From Ramazzottius varieornatus (taxonomy: Eukaryota; Tardigrada; Eutardigrada; Parachela; Ramazzottiidae), in assembly GCA_001949185.1 (NCBI GenBank), contig BDGG01000016.1, positions 1,061,928 through 1,125,927 on the forward strand: a stretch of DNA of 64,000 nucleotides, written 5' to 3'. Within the stretch, counting starts at the first letter, position 1. Every line of letters starts with the position of its first letter. The position numbers and the translations under genes were made by a program. Shown here piece after piece: positions 45,865 through 58,281 of the stretch. The notes beneath the pieces were generated by a model. That model ran no database searches and was not told where the DNA came from. It saw only the letters and a list, made by a program, of their open reading frames with translations.

Positions 45865-46612
45865 ACAGGGTGTTTCGGGTAAATTGGAACGATTTTGGAA
45901 ATTAACACGAAATTCGTTGTTGAGTGAGTAATGCCACGCCTAGTATCATTCAATCGAATGTCTCCTGAACTTGACTGAGTTTGGCGTAAGTTTCTCGAAC
46001 AAAATTTCAATCGTTTGATTTGGGGTATTGAAGCAAAACCATGCATTTTACCGGTGGAAATACTGCCCCCCACCCCCACTATAAAATTCGCATCAAACGA
46101 GCGAAGTCGTCTTATCGCGACGAACAAAATTTGTTGTTGACAGCCAAGTCTCTGAACTGACAGCTAAAAACAATTCGTCATGTCCAGTTCGCTGCTGAAC
46201 GGAAAACAAAAAATAACGTATGAAATGTGCAAACTTTTTGCTTACAAACACGATTTTCGTTCACATTTTCAACAACAAAGTGTCAATCGATTAGAAGTGT
46301 CTTATATCCTAATTGGAACTAATCTTAAGTTGCATACCATCAGCGGTATCATTTAGAACCTAGCGTACATCGGCACGGTGGCCAAAAGTGCGCCAACTTT
46401 CGACTTTAAGCACCCCTCGGCCTCTCTCAACTTCCGGGTTGTCAAAACTCTTTATTAACAGTTCTGTGACAGAGCGCACAATCCCGAAGGAACTTTGATA
46501 CAATGATTTCAAGACCCAGGCCTATCCAGCGGCCAAAGTTGAAAGGAGAGAAAGTATTGCTGATTTTTCAACTGCGCTACAAAATCGTTCCAGCTTATAG
46601 GAAACACCCTGT
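45865..46612. mobile_element. 748-bp element with ACAGGGTGTTTC terminal inverted repeats
   Basis: Left end ACAGGGTGTTTCGGGTAAAT then TGGAACGATTTTG; the right end is CAAAATCGTTCCAGCTTATA then GGAAACACCCTGT, an imperfect inverted repeat of about 35 nt. The interior has no transposase-like frame, so it is probably non-autonomous. No convincing target duplication. Confidence 0.6.
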
Positions 46613-46734
46613 TGGTCTACAAGCCCCAGTAACATTCGGTTGAGTGAAACTTACTGCCCTATATGTACACTCTACACTATATGGGCAGGAATAATTTATA
46701 GAATAATTGCTCAGAAAGTTCCCTTCGTGCAAAG

Positions 46735-46850
46735 GTGCGACGTTGGCAAACGACTTGAACATGATTGTTTTCCCACACGCTCAGCCGATAAAAATGGAGA
46801 TGTGCGCCACTCAAGACAACGATTATGTTCGTTTCATTTGCGATGACCCA
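46735..46850. repeat. Foldback family A, GACGTTGGCAAA subfamily
   Basis: CGACGTTGGCAAACGACTTG, AACATGATTGTTTTCCCA, then ATGTGCGCCACTCAAG, ACAACGATTATGTTCG and TTTCATTTGCGATGACCC. The left GGCGCAC arm has been lost. Confidence 0.6.
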
Positions 46851-46992
46851 TGATTATTTTCGTTATTTTCACAGCTGAACAGTTTCACGGTTTTGGGGAC
46901 GTGCAGGCTTCATCTTGCATTTTCGTACGGGCATTTCCGGTGACACAGGAAAACTACAGTTTAGCAAGTAGTTAATACAAAAATCGACTCAC

Positions 46993-47156
46993 GATGATTG
47001 ATGCAGATGGAGAATTCCGTTCACAGGCGTCGCAAGGTCTGCAGCTGCAGTTAGCCGATTCCGTCTTCAGCGTAATTTTCAGAGGTTGCCAAATGACAGC
47101 GCCCGCGATAAGCCCAGTTAAAAGCAAGGAAACGCACGCCCTGATTAGTAAGTTCA
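46993..47156 (-). CDS. Possible first exon of a small secreted or membrane protein
   Basis: ATG frame with a hydrophobic start (MNLLIRACVSLLLTGLIAGA) and a Cys-rich stretch (NCSCRPCDACER), ending at a donor (ATC|GTGAGT). A possible second exon beginning after an acceptor at about 46954 would finish a 77-aa product via a very short intron. No family recognised and no neighbour supports it. Confidence 0.25.
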
Positions 47157-47435
47157 TGGTTAAAACGTTGCGAAAGCTGGAATGGTGTAGTCTGACTACT
47201 CTGGACAACAACTGCTGTGCGAATTACATTTGCATTTTCGTACCTATACGAGCATACTAGCCGAGCAAGGTGTTTTCTGCCATTAACTGAACCGCCGTGT
47301 CCTTCATGCACAATACTTTGCAATTGGGCCCAAAGTAGCGTCAGGTTTATTGTGTACTCTGCAACTGTGGGCCGCTGACACGATGCGGACATCCTGGTAT
47401 GTCACTGGTTTGAACTCTAAAATTTGTCACGAAGT

Positions 47436-47525
47436 ATATGGTCGTCCTTTAACCAGAAGCCGGTCTTTGTGGGCCTTCATGACCATGGCCAGTTTGGAAT
47501 GCGGGTTGGGAGCGGCAAGACATTT
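47436..47525 (-). pseudogene. Duplicate of the PC2 C-terminal segment
   Basis: The plus-strand text GTGGGCCTTCATGACCATGG CCAGTTTGG and following bases match the complement of the PC2 last exon at 48068-48122 (GTGGGCCTTTTTGACCATGG). On the minus strand it reads [19 protein letters not shown] against PC2 [19 protein letters not shown], still open but without the PC2 stop. Similarity stops abruptly just before this point and no acceptor was seen, so it is probably a fragment rather than an alternative exon. Confidence 0.65.
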
Positions 47526-47609
47526 TTTGGATACAAGAGCAAAGCTTCAGGTATGGATATCTCAAAATTCAGTATGTCGATAGTTGGTAATGGTGAGTTT
47601 CAAATATAT

Positions 47610-47735
47610 GAGACTTCGGCGAACGATAGCACCCAGGTCATTCCCCAAAGTGGTGCACGGACTTGGTAGTTTTAGCTGGAAGACTGCGTCACCTGACGTG
47701 ACGATCTTGCACGTTTCATTTGTGACCTCCCATAT
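47610..47735. repeat. Foldback family A copy (intergenic)
   Basis: GAGACTTCGGCGAACGATAG, CAAAGTGGTGCACGG / GACTGCGTCACCTGACG, then CGATCTTGCACGTTTCATTT and GTGACCTCCC. Confidence 0.65.
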
Positions 47736-48052
47736 CGGCTGAAAGGTCGCTGAGTGAGGATGTCACTTCACGGGAAGTTCACGATGAATAGCGATACAGC
47801 CGAAGAAAATGTCAAAAGCTTTGAGGAATAATAGATGGCGGAGAGACTAATGGAAAGACCGGGAAACCGCTGCATGGAACTCTTATAAAAAGCGCGAAGG
47901 AACACATCAAGAAATCGAAGTTCTTTTCATGGAGCTCGACGAAAGTAAATGAGAGATGTACCGATTACAAAATGAAATCTATGAATAAAGTCTCTGCCAA
48001 CTTCAACGTGTGGTTTAATTGGAAGTGCGGTGGTATATAGCGGATCTTCTCT

Positions 48053-51000
48053 TTACCGGCGGTCTTCGTGGGCCTTTTTGACCATGGCCAATTTGGAGTG
48101 CGGGTCGGGAGCGGCAAGATTTTTGTAGGGGGCGTCTTTGGTACCGTGCAGTAACAGGTTCCACTCTTTGATGAAACCGGTGTTCTGGCCAGGAACGTGG
48201 AACTTGACTTCTAACCTCCAGCGACCTCGGGGATTCTCGCCCCAAGTGTGCGTGGTCATAAAGGGCCATTTGGAGAACCCATCGGTGTGGTCGTCATCGT
48301 TGGGACGCTGACTCAAAATCATCGACCTGCGAAATCATCAACTTAGATGCAGGTTCGTTTCCAAATCTCAATCCGAAACAGTTACGGACGGATCAGATAG
48401 TATATTCATCCCGAACAAAACTGGGACGGTGGCAAATGAGATTAGCCAGATCGTAATCTCAAGTGGCGCACGCTTCCATTGTAGTTGGCTAGAATAGTGC
48501 GCCACCTGGTAACAAATCTTGTCGAATTTGTAGATCGAGTTGCCAACTGGTTGGCCTTTCATGTAAGATGAACTTACCGTGTCTTCATGGGCGATTCTAA
48601 ATGCATGACGACCTCGCCGCGCCGAGTACTGTTCAGCGTAATGACGGCTTGGACATGCTCCAGATAGTTGACTTCGTTCTCGGTTCCTTTGCAAGCATGG
48701 GTGTCAATGTACAGCGTCAAGGACCCATTGGAAGGAATAGCACTGCAATAACGGGTATATTAAATCATAATTCTGTCCTGCAATATCAATGGAATGAAAT
48801 GCTTAGCTTACAGGGTCTTGTTGATCTTGCCGCCATCGCAGTGGAATCGTTGCGGGACGGTCTTCCATTCCTTGGCCATGGCCACGATAGCACCGGCATC
48901 CAGCACCCCATAGCCAAAGAGATGATTGAATTCGAGACCGACACCGTTCATCTGCCATTTGAAGTAGCCCTTTCCGTCGTACAGCGAGTTACGCTTAGAT
49001 GTGAGGACCGTTAAATGTTGAATATCTCTCCATGTCAGATTTCGGCTGCAAGCAAAATAAAATTGGTTGACTACAAGTACAATAACCTAAATCGACTGTC
49101 CGGCAAACCACACGCGTACAAGGTCGTCGTATCAAGTGGCACACTTTCGCATTATTATCGTCTAGGACACTGCGCCACTTAAGACAACAGTAATGTATGT
49201 TTCGTTTGACGGCCTCCCGATTACTGTTTCGTTGAGAAGTCACGCTATGACGTTATTGAGCTTGAAGGTCATGACCGACACGAATAATCTTTAGACGAGT
49301 TATGTCCCAAAATATTTGGCGTGGCCAGAATAACACGCGCTGACGTCGGCGATCGCACGTACTTGACTTCGATGGCCAGTGCATAAACACCGGCTGCTTC
49401 CGGAGCTGCCGCCGACGTTCCCGAATGCGTTTTGGTGCAACGACCGTACAGGTCGGTAGTGGCAACACCTGTCTTGGGATCGCCACCGCCGTTGCTGAAG
49501 GTGGAAGCCAAGGTCGAGGTGCAGGACTCGTCATAGTGCGCATTCTGACCGTCATTGATGGCCGAGTTGATGGACACGGTCCACATACTGGCAGCATAAC
49601 CGTCGGCGTTACAGTCGTCATCCTCACCACCATCACCGGAAGCCCTGTAACATTACAACAATGCATAGGTTACACTTTGCACTTCTTGTCCCAAACGGAA
49701 ATTATACTTGAGAGCAAGTGACTTGAACCAGATCGTTTCCGCTAGTGGCGCACGCCTTCCGCCATAACAACGAAAACGTGCGCCACTTTAGACAACGAGC
49801 TGATTTGGTTATTCAGTTCATCCAGCTTCCATCATTTGACTTACCAGACGTAAATATTTCCCAGTCCGTTTCTTCCCTGGAAGATAATTACCATTATGAG
49901 ATACTCCGGATAGCGTATGTTACGGCCGTTGTTCAGGAAGCGGAAAAGAAATCATCATAAAAGGGAAGACTCATCTTGTTTTTTCCGTTCCTTACCTCAT
50001 TAACGCCCTTAACGATAGCACGCATGGTGGCGTTCCTCGGTCCATCCACCGTCTTGCCGTCATCAGTGGGGCCCCAGGAAGCACTGTAAATGTCGATGAG
50101 ATTGGGCTCATGTCCCATGGAATTGGCCTCGATCAAGTCAGTCATGTACGGCTGATCCAACATGCGAATGCCTGTCAAGTTGTAGAAACCACACAGATTA
50201 TCATTACATATGCCGCAAATTAATTCCGTCTGTCTTCTCCACCAGCTTTAGTTTCCCTCACCTGCCACTTTCGAGTCGTACGCCACTCCGACACCACAGA
50301 CGCCATTGTCACGCGCTGCTGCCACTTCACCGGCACAACGTGTTCCATGACTGTGTGAAGAAAAACATGATAAGTAAATTTTGCTAAGGTCACAGAGAAT
50401 GACGCAGCTGCTTCTATGTAACGTACCTGTTGAACCAGTCGTCGGTGTAGCGAGGATAGGGGAAAGGGTCGTTGCTGCTGAAATCGTAACTGGCGCGAGC
50501 GTTCTGTGGAATAGCAGAGGGAAAAGGTCAACGTAATCACAAGGTGCGGACTGAAGAAGGAAGCTCTAAGAAGAAGCTCAAGTGATGGGGACTGATACGC
50601 ATATTCAAAGCCTCAGTGTGGGTGGGGTACATACGTAATTGAATTTGAGATCGGGGTGCAGATAGTCGATACCTAGAACACAGCATACCCCATGATCAAG
50701 CTCGTTAATCAAGATCGATCCATCCAAAATGGAGGGAGCAAGTAGCACTTGCGCAGGAGATAAAAACAGGCCATAAACATTAAGAGAAAGGTCATACCGT
50801 CATCCATGATGGCCGTAGTCACGTTCTTGCCGGTGGCGCCTTGAGCCCAAGCTGCCTCCACGTTCAGATCGAGCTTCGGCTTGCCACCCATGCTACCATC
50901 GTTTTTCTGCCAATAAAGGATATGGAAATCTCAAAACGAGAAACGTTTATATCAATAAAAGCAAAAGGTATACCGGAGGAAATGAACGTACCAAGTACCA

Positions 51001-52669
51001 CTGGAATTTGAAGTAGGGATCGGTGGGCTCTTGGGTCTTGTCGAGTGGGACCTGGCCTTTGCTGATCAACGGGCGGTAGCCCCGTTTTGTGCGTTTGTAA
51101 CCCGGCTGTTGAGCCACCAGCTTGATCTGGAAAAACTCAAAAGTGTTACGCTCGAAAATGAACGGACTATACGATGGATGGGAAGCCGGCAGACAGACTC
51201 GACCAGATCGTATTCTCAAGTTGCGCACGTTTCCAGTGATGTTGGCTGGAGGGCTGCACCGCTTAATAAAGACGACAGGCGCGACAGAGCCGGTTTTCAA
51301 GTGGCGCACGTTTTCATTGTTATTAGCTAAAATCGTGCGCCACCTGAAATAGCGATCATGTGCGCTTCGTTTGCAGACCTCCCAGATGGTTAACGTACCT
51401 GTGGATCGGTTTTGAGATTTCTGTGATGAGGAATGCTGCGCTTGCTTCGGGTGGCGGGCAGTCCTTTGTGGATGAAGTGAAATTCCCGTTTGGATCGGAG
51501 TAGCTAAACACGGAGAAAAAATATTCTTTATCAAGTAACCACCGACTTTCTATTGTGCTTATTCCCCAGTTGGATCATTGGGTGTGTTCGGAGGCTGTTA
51601 TGGTGTACCGTGTTGCAATACTTTAGTTTGACGACGCATTTGCGGCAAGCGGTCAGCACTTTCCTTCCCTCCCTGAAAGCTTAATCAGCCCTGTTTAAGA
51701 GTTAATGCGAGGCCCTGTCGCGCCAACGAGGCGGACCGAGTTGTTCTCGCCTGGTATGCCACCAAGGCCTGAAGATCCGCAAACTTCCAAACGGTAAATA
51801 GCCAGCATTAGCAGAGTCTGGTGACGGAGGCGACCAGGAAAGGATCGATAAATCACAGGAAATCGCACATACGCTCAGCTGGTTCTTTGAAAGCTATAAA
51901 GCTGACCTTCGTCATTCGTCCTTCCTGTAACCTTCAGAAACCCTTTCATATTTAAAAAACAAATGATCTTCGAATGTTTGATATTGCTAAAAGGTGAGAT
52001 AGAAAGAAAGAAAGTGCGCCAAAGAGCCTCAACAAGATAATTTTGATCGTTCAAGGTGCCATATGGTGGGTGTCGATCCACGGCTGATCCTGCATGCTTG
52101 ACACATAAAGGCACATGTTTCTTCGTGAATGTATAAAGTCCTCGCTGGAACATTTCTGCCAGACCCCCTACGCAATCGAGAAGTGCAAAGTGACATTTTG
52201 AATATTCAAATTCCAGAAACGGGGCCAACGTAAAAAAGTTGGCAGTCGCCTGTCACCAATCAGGAACCTCATGGAATATATTCTGACGAAATGTCAGGTT
52301 CATCTATTGGTTGATTGAACAGGAAACCGAGATCAACGCGTTGTTGTCGAGGAGCGACTGGAGTCTGACAAAACTTGTAGCTTGCACACACGCCCGGTAC
52401 TTCGGACTGTCAAAGTGCACGAGTGAAAGGAGGAGAATATTGCGATGACTTACCGGGCCAGCGTTGTCGAAGCCATGGTCGCGAGCGACCTTGTCCGCTT
52501 GTTCCCGCGTCACATCATTGTTAAACTCCACCAGGAAAGAGTTGGTAAATACCTGCGGAGCTCCTTTGGTCACCACCTCCTCGGTCAGGATGACCAGCGC
52601 CACCAAACAGCTGGCCAGCAGTCCCAGCAGATAGTCGTTACCAACGGGCAAGCATCGCTGGATATTCAT
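48053..52669 (-). CDS. PCSK2: Neuroendocrine convertase 2 (PC2 / amontillado-type)
   Basis: Subtilisin-family enzyme that cleaves neuropeptide and hormone precursors at dibasic sites in the secretory pathway. Thirteen exons fit in phase: 52669-52454, 51503-51399, 51126-50992, 50906-50798, 50672-50635, 50503-50427, 50350-50262, 50171-49996, 49876-49845 (32 nt), 49644-49363, 49045-48812, 48742-48578 and 48326-48053, giving 643 aa. A signal peptide and propeptide (RSKR and KRTKRGYRP processing sites) precede the catalytic domain. The triad is Asp in [13 protein letters not shown] (about 187), His in [10 protein letters not shown] (about 228) and Ser in [11 protein letters not shown] (about 403). 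The oxyanion residue is Asp (WASGDGG, about 330), the PC2 signature; other convertases have Asn. The P domain follows ([34 protein letters not shown]). Several introns carry foldback repeats. Confidence 0.95.
48425..48545. repeat. Foldback family A copy (PC2 intron)
   Basis: GACGGTGGCAAATGAGATTA, TCAAGTGGCGCACGCTTCCA / AGAATAGTGCGCCACCTGG, ATCTTGTCGAATTTG. Confidence 0.7.
49095..49225. repeat. Foldback family A copy (PC2 intron)
   Basis: GTCCGGCAAACCACACGCG, TCAAGTGGCACACTTTCG / GACACTGCGCCACTTAAG, ending GTTTCGTTTGACGGCCTCCC. Confidence 0.65.
49705..49810. repeat. Foldback family A copy (PC2 intron)
   Basis: GAGCAAGTGACTTGAACCAG, CTAGTGGCGCACGCCTTCCG / GAAAACGTGCGCCACTTTAG. Confidence 0.7.
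51180..51390. repeat. Foldback family A dimer (PC2 intron)
   Basis: GGAAGCCGGCAGACAGACTC, TCAAGTTGCGCACGTTTCCA / GGAGGGCTGCACCGCTTA, then TCAAGTGGCGCACGTTTTCA / AAATCGTGCGCCACCTGAAA and GCGATCATGTGCGCTTCGTT. Confidence 0.7.
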
Positions 52670-53554
52670 GCTATACGCCCTACGATACGGCACTCTCTAA
52701 ACTATAGTGGTCCCTATGATGTGAAACTACAAACTATATCTAATAATTAAAAGAAAATTAAACTGGCAACACCGTGAACAAAGCTAAAATATGGTTCAAG
52801 ATGGCTCTTCTTCGAAGCGACGCAGCTGGAGCAATGGAAAATGAAGGAAAACACATTCATCCCTCGGCTGAATGCCTGCCACAGGAAAACGACGGCGCTG
52901 ATGACGTAGGTAGAAAAGCCCTCAGGGAAGAGCAAGGCCTTGCTCAACAACATGCATCGAAGCTCGAAAGGATGGTGGATCGACACGGGGAAATCGATAG
53001 AACAGCCTCATTGACAGCTTCCTCTCCCGACTTGCCTTCTCCCTTAACACCCCGCGGGATTTACCGTACAATACGCATGAATGCCTAATGGATGCTTTTA
53101 TTCTCCCACTAATCGCTCGAGCTCTTCCGTCCACAGGTTGGCCTCGCAAGAGAAAACAGTGGAGTCAGCAGCGGTCGAAACAGTGCCACGGTATCGCACC
53201 CCGTTACGCACACGCTCTACGTTAGGGAATTTAACGTAGCGTATCGAAGAAGAATAACATGATGCGTGAGTTGAACGGGGTGGAAAATCTTCGTCACTTT
53301 AACCGACAAAATAGACCGCTCTCTCCAACCTTTTTAGAGACAGATTTTCTCCTTCCAAAAACTCACCAGACACTGAAGCACTGATTTGCCCAATACTGCG
53401 GAAAAGCATCAAATAAAAAATTTAAGAATGATAAAACGCATCAGCTGAAATTATCTATTTGGTAATTATACTTTAAGATACATAGAAAACGGAAAGAAGA
53501 TTATTGCGAGTTTTTATGACTTGCCGGGACATCAGATCAGGAGCCAGTAGAAGC
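52670..53554. other. Region between PC2 and the TSSK gene
   Basis: Upstream of PC2 and downstream of the kinase, both on the minus strand, so the PC2 promoter should lie here. An open frame at 52774-53088 (+) is hydrophilic but has no recognised domain and no support from context. Confidence 0.4.
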
Positions 53555-55475
<1,921 letters not shown>

Positions 55476-55965
55476 CACTTAACCCAACTTAGCCAATTAA
55501 CAAACGTGATTTAGATACAACAGAAAGGTACTACGGCTGATGCTAGTTCGTCATTGCGTGTGTGTGTTGAAGTACTTCAGTTTACCAAAGAAGGGAAAAT
55601 CTTAGTACACAACTTGGCGCCAATATCTTCAAACATACGGGTTGCCAAGGTCCTCTCAAGTTGTGCCAACGTTTACTACTGTGAGGTGCTTGTTTCAGCT
55701 CATACTCGGCATGCTTCGGATATTTGCCTGTTTCAATTTTCTTCCTTCGGAACCCGCACTGACCCTGTGGGATATCATGTAGAAAATCGCACAGTGTACA
55801 TACGGTGGCGATCGAGGGGCAAAAGCGACCTTAGTTCTAATGATTGCACTTCATTTACGCATATATATAACTGTACCAGTAAATTAACATTAACATTAAC
55901 TTTTTATCCCGTTTCTCTAACTTTATGCTGTCAGCTCCATGAAGAATAGTCGAGTTATAATCAGG

Positions 55966-56858
55966 ATGTCGGTCGCCCGTGCTGATGTCTCGGAACTAAC
56001 GTCTGACTTCCATGTCTCGGCCCCAGAAACTCCGCTTACTATCGAGGTTGGTTAGATGATTCGCCATTTGGCTGGCTTGCCGAGGACTGTGATTACAGAA
56101 GATACCAGCTAAAGCTTTCTTCTACAGCAACCGGAGGATCATTTCGGTTGCGTGTGCCCTTTCGGTTCCTTCCCTCCACTTCTGCGATCGAGACGGTGCT
56201 GGTGGACCAACACTAGACTGACGAGTACGGAAAGAAAAGATGCCTGCAGAAGGTGAAAACCTTCGAGGAGCTGCGCGGCGTTATTGCTGTCCTGAGCAAA
56301 GGTCCGTCGTTCATTATGGTGACTTTGTCATCTGACATGTATTGTGTGGCTCGAGACAGCTTAAAGCTTATTGTGGACGAATATAGTTTTCCGTCGACGC
56401 TGCGAGGACACTTCGAAAAGCCAAATGGCCAAACTTTGAAAACAGCGGTGAAGCCTCTGGCTGCGCTGTTCGACTGAACGGAGACAAGCAGAGTTTGAAA
56501 CTAATCGGCCTTTCGCAGCGAAATTCGTTCTGCAAGAACTCTCCTGGATGCGGAAATGCAGCCTCTGCAACCTCCAACAAAGGCGAATAAAGAAACGGCT
56601 AGAAAGAAGAAACCTGCTGCAACCAAAGGTAACTGCAGTTACTGTGGTGTGCTGTCCGAGTTTTCCTGTCGTACAGACGTTGGTTTCTTTCGACCAGATT
56701 TCTTCTGTTGGTCATGGAATTCCTCCTCTTTATTCTACTTAGGAAAACGGGGAGCTCAGTGCGTGGTCTGCCTTGCGGGACCACCCACTATGGCCTTCTT
56801 CCCCTGTGGACACCAGCGTACTTGTCACGATTGTGCCAAGAGGTTATTCGAGACGTAG
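55966..56858 (+). CDS. Tentative gene with a C-terminal RING-like motif
   Basis: Tentative four-exon model: 55966-56046 (MSVARADVSELTSDF...), 56250-56467, 56519-56628 and 56743-56858. The second exon encodes a plausible folded segment (KVKTFEELRGVIAVLSKGPS), unrecognised. The last exon carries CVVCLAGPPTMAFFPCGHQR then TCHDCA, the first six metal ligands of a C3HC4 RING of the MDM2/IAP kind, and stops at KRLFET before the expected final CPxC pair. Donor of exon 2 is weak (CT|GTTCGA), so exons 1-2 and 3-4 could belong to different transcripts. If real, an E3 ligase-like protein with an incomplete RING, or the final exon is missed. Confidence 0.4.
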
Positions 56859-58281
56859 AAACCGAAACGTCCCTACGTCGTGCCGTGCTGCCATCAAGCA
56901 CCTCTTGCATATTTTTGAGCAAACAACCCAAAGACTGTACGCCGAAACGGACATTTAGCTTCCCGTGGTTACTTTTGTTTATTGTGATCCTTCATGAAAG
57001 CAAAGGATCTGCAGCTGATGCTGGGACTTCGATTTTTGGGTCTCGCTTTCCATGCTATGAGATACGAGCGCTGTGTACACTTCTGCTTTTCTGAATGCAG
57101 TAATGAGTTTCGACCAGTCTTTACCAAAATTTTACAACCATCGATTAGGTTGGGGAACCATTGCCGACAAGAAAGATACAGGGCGTTCGCACCAACTTGC
57201 TACCAACTGTTACTTCCACCAGGAAAAAATCACATTGCTTCTTTTCCGCCTGTTCTTCCCACTATCTTAGCCTATCTACACAACGTTCCAAGTTGCTTTG
57301 GTTGAACTATGAGACGTTTTGTGATATTGAACAGCAGCTTGAAAAAAGTTGAGTAGTGTGACTTCCGGTGGGGAAGACCCGTCGTAACGACTAAACTGTT
57401 GTCCACAGGACGCCATTTTAGAGTTTCGATCCAACATCTGCTATCAACAAGCCAACAAATGAACAACTGTCTTAGTCGTACGTGAAAATTGGAATATCCA
57501 CGGGACATCAAGATGACTCAGCGAATGAATTTTAAACAGCAAATTCGACCATTTTGCCGGGAAACCTTGCTCTATGAAAACAATTCCCGATTCTGACCTG
57601 ATCGGCAGATTCATGGTTTCGACCACTTTTCGAGTAACCAAGCTCATTGTCTAATTGTTCTAAAGCGCAGTGCCGCATGCGTTGAACAAAAAACCGAAAA
57701 ACTAATCTCTGGTAACGACCACAAAAACTGCGAAAGTTGAGACTTTTGGCTTCTCTCCTTCTCAAGCGTAATGTCGGTTACGAGTCTTCCGGACAAGATT
57801 TCTGGTCGGTAATTTTTTGCGAGGCTGAAAACAGGAAGTCAGACCACGAAAAACTAGTTCGAAAGTTGAGTATAGATTCAGTCGAAAAATCCATGATTTC
57901 ATGGGTGGTAGCAAGTTGGTGCGAGCGCCCTGTATTTCGAACAAATACTTCGAAAATGTCTAAGGTATGGTGCGCTGAGAACGAAGCATTTACACTAGGC
58001 GGATAAACGGGTTGATCCGGTGAATCTTACGAGCGATTGATTTTCACTCCTGGGTGAAGCCTGCGTTAGTGTATTTACATTTTTATCGGAAGCGTAGTGG
58101 TGTGGCTGGGTTGAGCATGTGCAGCCTTTTCTTTTTCAGTTTTCAGTATTCTCTCCTCAGGATTTTCCGGAAAAATTTCGAACCGTCTTGCCGTGTTAGC
58201 TACAGGAAATCAGATATATCTGGGGATTAGGGCGAAGTCCGAGAAGTATTTGAGGAACGGAATTTGATTACTGGCTGCCAG
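56859..58281. other. Upstream region of EHBP1, no gene supported
   Basis: Several short open frames on both strands, none with convincing protein character. The EHBP1 promoter should lie near the right end. Confidence 0.4.

Larger units (their letters stand above)
44585..48052. other. Mostly non-coding region with repeats and uncertain small ORFs
   Basis: Between the disordered-protein gene and the 3' end of PC2. Holds a terminal-inverted-repeat element (45865-46612), foldbacks at 46735-46850 and 47610-47735, a duplicate of the PC2 C-terminus (47436-47525), and two small minus-strand frames with hydrophobic N-termini listed separately. Confidence 0.4.

Noticed and set aside
51875-52228. 117-residue minus-strand frame
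   Set aside because: Lies in the first PC2 intron with no domain or splice support.
52774-53088. Hydrophilic 104-residue plus-strand frame
   Set aside because: No domain, no neighbour context, and an equally long frame exists on the opposite strand.
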